A DNA stretch of 19,015 nucleotides from UBA3478 sp965662045 (GCA_965662045.1 CBFIGE010000025.1:1-19015), one strand, 5' to 3'; positions 1 to 8,077 are shown, numbered from the stretch's first letter. Notes: generated by a model not told the origin, from the letters alone. A program made the numbers and translations.

Positions 1-503
1 TCTTTGTGCAACAAATATTGCGTTTTTGTCTCCCTTAGTTATAGATGGCGCAGTAATGTTTTTATATCCTTTTTGAGCAACATAGATTGCATTTCTATCA
101 GAATTAGATTTGATATCTGGATCAGCATCGTTTTTAGTTCCTCTTTGCGCAATAAATATTCTGTTTTTATTGGAATCAGTAAATATGTCAGGATCAGCAT
201 CGTTTTTAGTTCCTCTTTGTGCAACAAATATTGCGTTTTTGTCTCCCTTAGTTATAGATGGCGCAGTAATGTTTTTATATCCTTTTTGAGCAACATAGAT
301 TGCATTTCTATCAGAATTAGATTTGATATCTGGATCAGCATCGTTTTCAGTTCCTCTTTGCGCAATAAATATTCTGTTTTTATTGGATTTAGTAAATATG
401 TCAGGATCAGCATCGTTTTTAGTTCCTCTTTGTGCAACAAATATTGCGTTTTTGTCTCCCTTAGTTATAGATGGCGCAGTAATGTTTTTATATCCTTTTT
501 GAG
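1..503. repeat. 213-bp tandem repeat inside the curlin-like gene (2 full copies plus a 77-bp partial)
   Basis: Copies begin at 1, 214 and 427. Copies 1-213 and 214-426 differ at only three positions by eye, giving D/K and E/K changes in the protein. The third copy is identical over 427-503 and then diverges into the older sub-repeats. The period is 71 codons and in frame. The left end is cut by the window, so the array may be longer. Confidence 0.93.
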
Positions 504-828
504 AAATAACTATTTTATTCGCATTGGATTTTTTTACTAACAGTTCCGATTTATTTTTAGTTCCTGTCTGTCCAATGAGTACAAGGTTTTTATTAGCGTC
601 TGATTTTAACTTCAATTTTGATTTATTTCCATTTCCCGATTGGCCTACATAAACAAAGTTTTGGTCAGAGGAATTAGTGGCCTTAATTTTTACATAGTTT
701 GAAGAACCAGCTTGAGCTGCGTTAACAATATTGCTGTCGCTTGAATCGAGAGTTATATCAGAATCATTGTTTTGGGCTGCAACTAGAGTCAAACTAAGAA
801 TTAAGCCTAATGTTAGGTAGTTTTTCAT
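1..828 (-). CDS. Secreted curlin-repeat (curli-like amyloid) protein, N-terminal part; C-terminus beyond window edge
   Basis: The ATG is the complement of 826-828. The frame stays open for 276 codons to the left edge, so the stop and C-terminus are not visible. Residues 1-18 form a Sec signal peptide (cleavage expected at VAA|Q). The rest is a run of about 11 sub-repeats of 23-24 residues matching N-x5-Q-x-G-x2-N, for example NAIYVAQKGYKN, NRIFIAQRGTKN and NFVYVGQSGNGN. This is the curlin repeat pattern (S/N-x5-Q-x-G-x2-N), in which each repeat forms a strand-turn-strand layer of an amyloid beta-solenoid. The first four sub-repeats diverge; the later ones cycle in groups of three as a 71-residue unit with Asp-rich linkers (NDADPDI) alternating with Lys-containing ones. 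The likely role is an extracellular curli-type fibre subunit for adhesion or biofilm. Curli export genes (csgG/E/F) are not in view and could lie to the left. Another secreted beta-solenoid is the alternative. The curlin pattern is clear; the fibre role is inferred. Confidence 0.85.
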   Translation of the reverse strand, partial: MKNYLTLGLILSLTLVAAQNNDSDITLDSSDSNIVNAAQAGSSNYVKIKATNSSDQNFVYVGQSGNGNKSKLKLKSDANKNLVLIGQTGTKNKSELLVKKSNANKIVISQKGYKNITAPSITKGDKNAIFVAQRGTKNDADPDIFTKSNKNRIFIAQRGTENDADPDIKSNSDRNAIYVAQKGYKNITAPSITKGDKNAIFVAQRGTKNDADPDIFTDSNKNRIFIAQRGTKNDADPDIKSNSDRNAIYVAQKGYKNITAPSITKGDKNAIFVAQR

Positions 829-967
829 TTTAATAATTTAGTCACTGAAAATGGCAATTTCGAGTGAAATATTGAAGACAATACTCTTCTTTTCGGTTAA
901 ATACTTATTATATCGATTTAGGTCAACTCAATACTTTACATTTCGCCAATTGAGGCTAATAATGTGT

Positions 968-1000
968 TAAAAAAAACCACCTCCTATGGAAGTGGTTTTA
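968..1000 (-). terminator. Rho-independent terminator of the metalloprotease gene
   Basis: Two 12-nt arms (973-984 and 988-999) pair perfectly apart from one G-U wobble around a 3-nt loop. On the minus strand the hairpin is followed by a run of eight U (complement of the A run 969-976). It starts about 20 nt after the metalloprotease stop codon, so it ends that transcript before the curlin-like gene and separates the two units. Confidence 0.88.
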
Positions 1001-1019
1001 TAATAGGTTTGATTTTTAA

Positions 1020-3524
1020 TTACTCTCCATCGAGTAATTCATCTATTCTTGCGTATGCATCTTTGAGATGATATCTGCTCATAGTGTGTTGAATTTTTCC
1101 AAGTCCGATATTGATTGCATTTTTAATATTGTTCAATTCTGCTCTTGCTACAGAACGCACATCAGATTGATTCAGTGTAACTGCGGTGGCTTTTCTATAA
1201 CCTCCGTAAGGGACTCCTTTTTGATCGTCGGCAGTTAGTAAATAACCTAATCGTTCGATATGTGCTTTTTGTAGATTACGTCTATAAGTATCAATTACCC
1301 CTCCATTATAAGCTTCTGACCAAACCCCTCGTCTGAGTTCTCTTGTCATTTGAGTTAGGGTGTAGGCATCGGCTTCATTAAGCGCTTCATTCTCTACTAA
1401 ACGAGCCATTTTACCCATGTTGAGTACAGTTCTCATTCCGTATTCTTGAAGTGCTCGAATATTTTCTACATGACCTGAATATTCAGTTTTAGCTAAAATA
1501 TCTTTATCAATGAGCCAGTCAGGGGTTGTAAATACGTGTTGTTGCAAAAACTTCATTGCGTTTCGCTGCTTGTCCTTAGGAACATGGGTATAAACTACAC
1601 CGTCTTGATCTGCTGTTTTGTGATACTCATAAACTCCACCTATGTTATTTGCAACATGCCCAATATATCTTCTGTATTGACTGCGCACTTGTCCGTATAG
1701 GGTTTTTAAGTTGTCGTAATTTTCACCCTCTTCAGTGGTCCATTTTTGTAGATTGGGTACAATTCGTTTCAAATTGGCAATACCGTATTCTGAGGCCTTA
1801 ACCGCATCATCTCCTAAATCTTCTGTTTGTGATGAAGGATCAACCACTCCACCTGCTTGTTGGTGGCCAAATCGATACATAGGGTCATCAGCGTGCTTTA
1901 AAATCCAATCATTTAAAATTTCCTTTTCATCTTCGGCCGCTGTATTCAAGATGGGCCTATAACCCCATTTAATCGCGTGTTTGTCGTATATACCTACATT
2001 AGGCATGAGCGCCACACCTTCATCTCCTGGCTGAGCTACGTAATTAAATCGCGCGTAATCCATAATGGATGGAGCTGTTCCGTACTTTTGGGTAAAGCTT
2101 TTAGAACGCAAAGAGTCCACAGGATAGGCGACACTTGAACCCATGTTATGAGGAAGTCCGATAGTATGCCCTACCTCGTGTGAAGAAACAAATCGGATTA
2201 ATCTTCCCATGATTTCATCTTTAAATTCAGCTCCTTGAGCTTCTTCGTTAATTGCTGCGGTTTGAACGAAATACCAGTTTCGAAGTAAGGTCATTACATT
2301 GTGGTACCAGTTGATATCCGATTCTAGGATTTCTCCACTTCTAGGGTCACTCACGTGTGGTCCATTCGCATTGGGAATAGGTGAGGCCAAGTATCGAACT
2401 ACAGAGTATCTCACATCCTCAGGTGACCATTCTGGGTCTTCTTCTGCACTTGGCGGATCTTTTGCTATGATGGCATTTTTGAATCCAGCCGTTTCGAAGG
2501 CTATTTGCCAATCTTCTATTCCTTGTTTGATGTAGGGGACCCATTTTTTTGGGGTAGCTCTATCTACATAATAGACGATTTGTTTTTTGGGTTCAACCAA
2601 TTCTCCAGCTTCAAATTTGGCGATATCTTCGTCTTTTACCTCTAGTCTCCAACGATCTAAATAAGTTATTTTTCGACTTTCTTGAGCTTCTAAACCGTAA
2701 TCAGTTTGTGATCTTGCAAACCATCCCACTCTGCGGTCAAAATACCTTCTTTTCATTGGTTCTTTGGGAAGCAATATCATAGAGTTGTTGATCTCAAGCG
2801 AGAACATACCTAGATACGCATTTGAAGGAGGTTTTTTCGCACCATACGATTTGACTGTCCTGGTTTCAATATTCAGCGGATAACTCTTGATGGTTTCAAT
2901 ATACGAACGTTCACCGTCTAGTTTACTTACTTTATAACGCTCGCGATATCTAGAGGGAAGACCTAAGGCTTTTACATCCTTTTTAAATAAATCAGATACA
3001 TTAATTACGGTTGATGGATTAAGGCTGTCTTTTCCGTAAGCCTTAATATCAAAGGCGTATAAAATGGGTTCAAAATTTGAATTGACCACGGCCTGGGCTA
3101 TTTCTAAGCTGTCGGCTGCGACGTTTTCGTAGGATACTACTTTGAGTAGAACTTGGTTTTCATTCTTTTCCCAGCGCAGCACTTGAGTGTTGATTTTACC
3201 CCCACCAAAACCTAATCCATTGGTTGTTTTGGCAATTCGGCTTACCATGAGCATTTCACGGCCAATAAGACTATCTGAAATTTCGTAGAAATAGTCTTTT
3301 TTGATTTTGTGAACCTTGAAGAGTCCTTCGTCTGTCTCGGCCTTTGCAGTGATTACTTTGTCATAAGGCTTAATCGCATCCTTATCTTCTTTATTATCTT
3401 TCTTTTCTGCTTCAGTTGGAGCTTCGTTTTTCTTTTTCTTTTTTGAGCGCTGTGCAAAGGTCTCGACAGGCGTGCCGATCATTAAGAAACATAACGTCAA
3501 AAGTGATAACAATTGATTTTGCAT
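1020..3524 (-). CDS. Secreted zinc-dependent metalloprotease (HExxHxxGxxH, DUF5117/DUF4953 type)
   Basis: An 834-residue exported metallopeptidase of a large family found in Bacteroidota and Proteobacteria. A signal peptide covers residues 1-24 (TFA|Q) and is followed by a very Lys/Glu-rich linker (about 26-51). The N-terminal half (about 55-330) resembles the DUF5118/DUF5117 region. The catalytic motif HEVGHTIGLPH lies at 449-459: His449, His453 and His459 should bind zinc and Glu450 is the general base. A metzincin-like Met-turn, SIMDYARFNY, places Met488 about 30 residues later. No T9SS sorting domain or lipobox is seen, so the product is probably periplasmic or released. It is transcribed alone: a terminator follows and a 326-bp spacer precedes. 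The substrate is unknown. The family assignment is firm at the level of the active-site motif; the DUF names come from recalled family architecture, not a search. Confidence 0.9.
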   Translation of the reverse strand: MQNQLLSLLTLCFLMIGTPVETFAQRSKKKKKNEAPTEAEKKDNKEDKDAIKPYDKVITAKAETDEGLFKVHKIKKDYFYEISDSLIGREMLMVSRIAKTTNGLGFGGGKINTQVLRWEKNENQVLLKVVSYENVAADSLEIAQAVVNSNFEPILYAFDIKAYGKDSLNPSTVINVSDLFKKDVKALGLPSRYRERYKVSKLDGERSYIETIKSYPLNIETRTVKSYGAKKPPSNAYLGMFSLEINNSMILLPKEPMKRRYFDRRVGWFARSQTDYGLEAQESRKITYLDRWRLEVKDEDIAKFEAGELVEPKKQIVYYVDRATPKKWVPYIKQGIEDWQIAFETAGFKNAIIAKDPPSAEEDPEWSPEDVRYSVVRYLASPIPNANGPHVSDPRSGEILESDINWYHNVMTLLRNWYFVQTAAINEEAQGAEFKDEIMGRLIRFVSSHEVGHTIGLPHNMGSSVAYPVDSLRSKSFTQKYGTAPSIMDYARFNYVAQPGDEGVALMPNVGIYDKHAIKWGYRPILNTAAEDEKEILNDWILKHADDPMYRFGHQQAGGVVDPSSQTEDLGDDAVKASEYGIANLKRIVPNLQKWTTEEGENYDNLKTLYGQVRSQYRRYIGHVANNIGGVYEYHKTADQDGVVYTHVPKDKQRNAMKFLQQHVFTTPDWLIDKDILAKTEYSGHVENIRALQEYGMRTVLNMGKMARLVENEALNEADAYTLTQMTRELRRGVWSEAYNGGVIDTYRRNLQKAHIERLGYLLTADDQKGVPYGGYRKATAVTLNQSDVRSVARAELNNIKNAINIGLGKIQHTMSRYHLKDAYARIDELLDGE

Positions 3525-3850
3525 TGTATTAAATATTTTCTTGAATTAGTTTAATAAATATAGTGAAGTGTTTAAGAATTGTAAATAGAAGAATAAACCT
3601 TCTAAATTTCAATGAAAAAGTTAGTACTGTCACTTTTATCAAATATTCAATAAAATTTAGATAGTATTGAAAATACCTTAAGTTTTGAAATCGGAACTTA
3701 AACAGTTTGCTAATTAAAATGATTTTTGATAAGAAGTTGTAAGTTGCTGAATATCAATTTTTTGTTAAAAAAAAATAAAATATTTAAACAATTGTAACAT
3801 CTGATTTACTTTTGTGTCATAAATATGAAATCATCAATAGTATTTAATAA
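3525..3850. other. AT-rich divergent intergenic spacer (326 bp)
   Basis: It separates the divergent metalloprotease and small secreted-protein genes and must hold promoters for both. It is strongly A/T-rich with poly-A and poly-T stretches (for example the A run near 3766-3775). Apart from the TACTTTTG element near its right end, I see no hairpin terminator, ORF with coding character, RNA gene or recognisable operator. No TAnnTTTG match was found for the minus-strand protease gene. Confidence 0.6.
3807..3814 (+). promoter_or_regulatory. Candidate Bacteroidota -7 element (TACTTTTG) for the small secreted-protein gene
   Basis: An exact TAnnTTTG match 36 nt before the ATG at 3851. No convincing TTTG -33 partner is seen 17-23 nt upstream, so the assignment rests on the -7 element and its position only. 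Confidence 0.45.
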
Positions 3851-4120
3851 ATGGTATACACAAAAACAACTTTAACTGTCCTAATTTTCTTATTACTAAG
3901 TCTCCCTGTTTTAACTCATAAAAATGTAGATTATTCTGACTTTTCGGTGAATGATATTTCTTTTATCGAACTTAAAAACCAAGACTTTGATTTAGGATTC
4001 GATACAGAGCCTTATTTACCTTCAAATTTCGATCCTTACGCGTTACCTCAAGACCCCATATCTATATCATTTATCGACCTCGACGATTTAGAATATGAAC
4101 TAAGGCTTTTAGAAGAGTAA
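3851..4120 (+). CDS. Small secreted acidic protein of unknown function
   Basis: An 89-residue product. Residues 1-22 look like a Sec signal peptide (Lys near the start, then a Leu/Val/Phe-rich core ending before HKNVDY). The mature part is short, acidic and free of cysteine, with the motif DLGFDTEPYLPSNFDPY. I recall short exported Flavobacteriia proteins with a similar LGFDT..YLP..FDPY segment, but have no function to assign. The last 12 nt (4109-4120) overlap the end of the convergent transporter gene. The signal peptide, the upstream -7 element and the recalled motif support a real gene rather than a chance ORF. Confidence 0.72.
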   Translation: MVYTKTTLTVLIFLLLSLPVLTHKNVDYSDFSVNDISFIELKNQDFDLGFDTEPYLPSNFDPYALPQDPISISFIDLDDLEYELRLLEE

Positions 4121-5539
4121 AGGCATTACAAATTGAAAGACAAGAGTTAAAAGTCCCACGGATATCAAATTCAATATGATCCCAATTCTAGCCATTTGGG
4201 AAACCTTGATATAGCCACTTGCGAAAACAATGGCATTCGGAGGAGTTGCCATGGGTAACATAAAGGCACAACTACTCGCAATAGTAACAGGTATCAAAAG
4301 ATAGAGAATAGGAATGTTTAGTCCTATGGCAATACCAACAACAACGGGTGCTAATACGGCAACAAGTGCTACATTACTCATAAGCTCTGTCATAAACAGC
4401 ATCAAGAAAATCAAAAGTATTGCAGTAATGGAAACGCTTAAATTGCTGGTTGCAATTTCTTGAGCTACCAAATCAACAATCCCAGTGCTTGACATTCCTT
4501 TTGCAAGGGCTAATCCTCCGCCAAAGAGAATGAGAATTCCCCATGCTAATTTGGAGGTGTCTTTCCAATCAATTATAAAATCTCCTTTCTTAAAGCGATG
4601 AGGAATGGCGAAGAGACTTATCGCCGCAAACAAACTAATGCTGGTGTCACTCAATTTTAGTTCAGGAAAAAATTGATTAATAAGTGCTCTAAAAATCCAC
4701 AAAAAAATGGTGATTCCAAAAATAGTTAAAACCTGTTTTTCTTTTCCACTTAGAGGCCCCATTTCGTCTAACTGACTTTTTATAACATTATTAGTGGCGT
4801 TGAATTTTAATCCTTTTGAAGGGAATATGACATAGACCATTAATACATAAGATATGGCTATTAAAAGAGAAGATAGAGGAACGCCAAACATCATCCAACG
4901 CACAAAAGAGATTTGAATATTGTATTCGTTTTCTAAGAGTCCCACCATTACAGAGTTTGGGGGGGTTCCAATAAGGGTGGCAATTCCACCAGAATTTGCT
5001 GAAAATGCAATTCCAAGCATTACACTAATGGCGAAATTCTTGTCTTTTTTGGTAAAACCATCTTCGTCTGTTATGAGTAAAGCAATTACTGAAGAGGCAA
5101 TGGGGAGCATGACCACTGTTGTAGCTGTATTGCTAATCCACATACTCAACAGCGCTGTAGCGAGCATAAAACCTAAAATGACTCTGTTAGGAGATGTTCC
5201 GGTAAGATTTATAATAGTCAATGCAATTCTCCGGTGTAAATTGACCTTCTCTAGTGCCAAGGCCATCACAAATCCACCAAAGAATAGAAAGACAATGGAA
5301 CTTCCGTAATTCGCTCCTACCGCATTGATCTCCATCACCTTTAAGATTGGAAAGAGTAGCAAGGGTAAGAGTGCAGTTACTGAAATTGAAACGGCCTCTG
5401 TTATCCACCAGACAATCATCCAAGAGGCAACGGCAACGACCAAATCAGCTTGTTCATTGATTAGTGCTCCAGCGTTGAGATAAAACAACATAAAGAGCAA
5501 GGGACCTGTGATGAGACCTATTTTTCTAGAGGTATTCAT
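4109..5539 (-). CDS. DASS/SLC13-family sodium-coupled dicarboxylate (anion) symporter
   Basis: A 476-residue inner-membrane carrier with about 11-12 hydrophobic segments, the usual length for the divalent anion:Na+ symporter family. The inverted-repeat signatures are both present. The first half has Ser-Asn-Thr at 136-138 and TPPN at 192-195; the second has Ser-Asn-Val at 388-390 and TPPN at 432-435. These form the two sodium/substrate sites in characterised relatives such as VcINDY. The family stretch DWKDTSKLAWGIL followed by FGGG lies at about 324-342. Likely substrates are C4-dicarboxylates such as succinate, malate or fumarate, but sulfate or citrate cannot be excluded from sequence alone. 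The gene starts 21 nt after the lysS stop, so the two are probably co-transcribed, and its 3' end overlaps the convergent small secreted-protein gene by 12 nt. Confidence 0.9.
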   Translation of the reverse strand: MNTSRKIGLITGPLLFMLFYLNAGALINEQADLVVAVASWMIVWWITEAVSISVTALLPLLLFPILKVMEINAVGANYGSSIVFLFFGGFVMALALEKVNLHRRIALTIINLTGTSPNRVILGFMLATALLSMWISNTATTVVMLPIASSVIALLITDEDGFTKKDKNFAISVMLGIAFSANSGGIATLIGTPPNSVMVGLLENEYNIQISFVRWMMFGVPLSSLLIAISYVLMVYVIFPSKGLKFNATNNVIKSQLDEMGPLSGKEKQVLTIFGITIFLWIFRALINQFFPELKLSDTSISLFAAISLFAIPHRFKKGDFIIDWKDTSKLAWGILILFGGGLALAKGMSSTGIVDLVAQEIATSNLSVSITAILLIFLMLFMTELMSNVALVAVLAPVVVGIAIGLNIPILYLLIPVTIASSCAFMLPMATPPNAIVFASGYIKVSQMARIGIILNLISVGLLTLVFQFVMPLLF

Positions 5540-5560
5540 AGCAGAAAGCTAAACTTTTTT

Positions 5561-7252
5561 CTAAGAATTGACAAGACTAATCACTACTTGATTAGCTGTT
5601 TTTTCAATTTTTACTAGTTTGTTTTTGGTGAGGGTCTTACATGCCTTGTCCCATTTTTTACCACTTAATGCTGAATTTGATTTAACAGTTTCAATAGGCT
5701 GTGGGCTTTCTGTTTTGAGCAAATCAAAAATGATTTTCTCTTCTTCACTCAATTGAACTTTATTTTCAGGTCTCATTTGAGGGAAAAATAATACTTCTTG
5801 TATGGAGTTATTGTTGGTCATGAGCATGCAAAGTCGGTCAATTCCAATTCCAATACCTGAGGTAGGGGGCATTCCGTATTCTAATGCCCTTAAAAAATCT
5901 TGGTCGATAAACATCGCCTCGTCGTCTCCTTTTTCTGAAAGTTTGAGTTGATCTTCGAAACGTGCTCTTTGATCTAATGGGTCATTGAGCTCTGAATAGG
6001 CGTTAGCCAATTCTTTTCCGTTAACCATTAGTTCAAAACGTTCTGTTAGACGCTCGTCTTCTCTGTGCTCCTTTGTTAAGGGGCTCATTTCTTTAGGATA
6101 GTCAATGATGAAGGTCGGTTGTACGTAGTGGTGTTCACAACACTCGCCAAATATTTCATCGATGAGTTTACCCAGTCCCATGTGATCGTCTACTTCTATG
6201 CCTAGTTCAACAGCAATTGCTCTAACTTCGTTTTCGTTTTTGTCACTTAAATTGTGACCTGTATGGGTTTCAATCGCTTGTAAAATAGGCACTCTTGGGT
6301 AAGGTGCTTTAAAGTTAATTTTCTGGTTTCCTACTTCAACGGTGGTATCTCCGTTACTGTCTAATGCTATTTGCTCTAACAATTTTTCAGTTGTCTCCAT
6401 CATCCAGAAATAATCTTTGTAGGCGACATAAAGCTCCATAACGGTAAACTCAGGATTGTGAGTTCGATCCATTCCTTCATTTCTAAAGTCTTTTGAGAAC
6501 TCATATACCCCGTCAAATCCTCCAACGATTAAACGCTTTAAATACAATTCATTGGCAATTCTCAGGTACAGCGGAATGTTCAACGCATTGTGGTGGGTGA
6601 TAAAAGGTCTCGCAGAGGCTCCTCCAGGGATCGGTTGAAGAATGGGAGTTTCTACTTCAAGATATCCCTTATCATTGAAAAAAGAGCGAATGGTGTTGGT
6701 TATTTTCGTTCTTTTAATAAAGGTTTCTTTGACCGAAGGATTGACCACTAAATCGACATAGCGCTGACGATATCTTAACTCTGGATCGTTGAATTCGTCG
6801 TAAATTTTACCCTCTGCATCTTCTTTGGGTAAAGGCAATGGTTTAAGAGACTTACTCAAAAGCGTAAAGTCTTTTACCATAACTGTTTTTTCACCTACCT
6901 GAGTAGTAAACAAGGTGCCTTTAACTCCTATAATATCTCCAATATCTAAAAGTTTTTTATAGACTTCGTTGTATTTGCTTTTATCTTCTTCAGTACATAT
7001 CTCGTCTCTGTTAAAATATACCTGAATTCTACCTGCACTGTCTTGAAGTTCGGCAAATGAGGCTTTACCTTGAATTCGACGAGACATGAGTCTACCCGCT
7101 ATAACTACTTCAGTAGCTTCTTTAAAATCGGATTTTATGTCACCTGAGAGGTGTGTGACCGGATATAATTCAGCCGGATAAGGATTGACATTTAACTCTC
7201 GAAGTTTCGCTAACTTCTCTCTTCTGACAACTTCTTGTTCTGACAAAGGCAT
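5561..7252 (-). CDS. lysS: Lysyl-tRNA synthetase, class II
   Basis: Charges tRNA-Lys with lysine using ATP in the cytoplasm. The 563-residue protein has an N-terminal OB-fold anticodon-binding domain (about 50-135) and a class II catalytic core. Motif 1 surrounds FFNDKGYLEVETPIL (about 191-205), motif 2 is FRNEGMDRTHNPEF (256-269) and motif 3 is GIGIGIDRLCMLM (about 466-478). Residues after about 498 form a tail of roughly 65 residues not present in E. coli LysS (505 aa); it reads like a small winged-helix-type module (KKWDKACKTLTKNKLVKIEK). Such tails are common in Bacteroidota LysS. The chosen ATG at 7252 lies 18-25 nt downstream of a TACTTTTG -7 element. The DASS transporter gene follows after 21 nt. 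Confidence 0.97.
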   Translation of the reverse strand: MPLSEQEVVRREKLAKLRELNVNPYPAELYPVTHLSGDIKSDFKEATEVVIAGRLMSRRIQGKASFAELQDSAGRIQVYFNRDEICTEEDKSKYNEVYKKLLDIGDIIGVKGTLFTTQVGEKTVMVKDFTLLSKSLKPLPLPKEDAEGKIYDEFNDPELRYRQRYVDLVVNPSVKETFIKRTKITNTIRSFFNDKGYLEVETPILQPIPGGASARPFITHHNALNIPLYLRIANELYLKRLIVGGFDGVYEFSKDFRNEGMDRTHNPEFTVMELYVAYKDYFWMMETTEKLLEQIALDSNGDTTVEVGNQKINFKAPYPRVPILQAIETHTGHNLSDKNENEVRAIAVELGIEVDDHMGLGKLIDEIFGECCEHHYVQPTFIIDYPKEMSPLTKEHREDERLTERFELMVNGKELANAYSELNDPLDQRARFEDQLKLSEKGDDEAMFIDQDFLRALEYGMPPTSGIGIGIDRLCMLMTNNNSIQEVLFFPQMRPENKVQLSEEEKIIFDLLKTESPQPIETVKSNSALSGKKWDKACKTLTKNKLVKIEKTANQVVISLVNS

Positions 7253-7269
7253 AAAATAATTTTGTAGGG

Positions 7270-7277
7270 CAAAAGTA
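7270..7277 (-). promoter_or_regulatory. Candidate -7 element (TACTTTTG) of lysS
   Basis: On the minus strand this is an exact TAnnTTTG element, 18-25 nt upstream of the lysS ATG. No clear -33 TTTG is present at normal spacing. Its position makes the in-frame ATG at 7282 on the plus strand an unlikely start for the divergent gene. Confidence 0.5.
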
Positions 7278-7332
7278 ACATATGTTGTCGAAAAAATATA
7301 TTTTTAGATTTATTCCTAGTGTGCAATACGTT

Positions 7333-8064
7333 ATGAGAAAAATTCTAGTTTTAGTTGTAAGCTTTTTTTGGGTTTCTTGTGTTTTTACTGAAGAAGTAAC
7401 CTTCAACTCCGATAAAACTGGTCAGCTCAGCATCGGATTTAACGGTTCAGAGTTTATTAAAATGATGGGCGGTATGAATTCAGATGAAGAAAATAAGGTG
7501 GTCAAAAAGATAGACTCCCTGGTTGTCTTTTCTGATATTCTCGAAGCGAGTAAAGATAGTATAGCTCAGTTATCGTTAAAAGAACGAGAAGAGTTGATGA
7601 AACTCGAGCCCTATAGTTTGCGAATCCAAATGGATGAAAGTGCTGATTTATTTTTATTCGAAATGCTTACAGATTTTCAAAAAATTGAGGACGTCAGTGA
7701 TGCCTTTAAAACGTTTAGTAAAAGTTCTGTTTTTGGAGATCAAAGAACAAAAGGAGCACCTATAGTTACCAATGATGGTGTAGAAGTTTCATATAGTTTT
7801 AAAGGAAATCGATTTGAGCGAAAAGCTCGAATTAAAAATGCTGAATTATTTCGTAATGCCTTAGATAGCTTAAGTGAATCTGCTATGATTTTAAACGCCT
7901 CTACCTACAAAATGAAATATAATTTTCCAGTCAAAGTGAGATCGGTAAGTTATGAAGGAGCCCAGCTCAGTTCAGATATGAAATCGGTCCTAATAGAGGT
8001 GAATTATCAAGATTTGACTGCTAATCCAGAACAGTATAATTTTACAGTGATACTCGAACAATAG
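7333..8064 (+). CDS. Putative lipoprotein of unknown function, upstream of lipB
   Basis: A 243-residue product from the ATG at 7333. The frame is open from an ATG at 7282, but those extra 17 residues would put a charged, non-signal sequence before the hydrophobic stretch and would overlap the lysS promoter. From 7333 the protein begins with MRKILVLVVSFFWVSC, a typical signal peptide ending in a lipobox-like WVSC with Cys16 as the possible lipidated residue; Trp at -3 is not canonical, so a simple Sec-cleaved protein is possible. The mature part is mixed charged and polar with no motif I recognise; it ends in a strand-rich segment (about 190-243). It is followed by lipB after 26 nt on the same strand, suggesting co-transcription. 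The product is probably periplasmic-facing. No function is claimed. Confidence 0.75.
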   Translation: MRKILVLVVSFFWVSCVFTEEVTFNSDKTGQLSIGFNGSEFIKMMGGMNSDEENKVVKKIDSLVVFSDILEASKDSIAQLSLKEREELMKLEPYSLRIQMDESADLFLFEMLTDFQKIEDVSDAFKTFSKSSVFGDQRTKGAPIVTNDGVEVSYSFKGNRFERKARIKNAELFRNALDSLSESAMILNASTYKMKYNFPVKVRSVSYEGAQLSSDMKSVLIEVNYQDLTANPEQYNFTVILEQ

Positions 8065-8077
8065 AACGCTTTATCCT

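Noticed and set aside
1..503. Regularly repeated DNA at the left edge as a possible CRISPR array
   Set aside because: The 213-bp units are contiguous, with no unique spacers, and encode an in-frame protein repeat.
4..540. Long plus-strand open frame of 178 codons with a repeating translation
   Set aside because: It is the antisense shadow of the curlin-repeat gene; its repeats follow from the 213-bp tandem array, and it has no signal or family features. The minus-strand frame has a signal peptide and curlin motifs.
3825..3875. A 16-codon ORF (ATG at 3825) overlapping the start of the small secreted-protein gene, as a leader peptide
   Set aside because: It lies a few bases from the likely transcription start, has no regulatory codon pattern or attenuator hairpin, and short ORFs are expected by chance.
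4920..5309. A 129-codon plus-strand ORF inside the DASS transporter
   Set aside because: It is antisense to conserved transporter motifs, with no promoter or protein features of its own.
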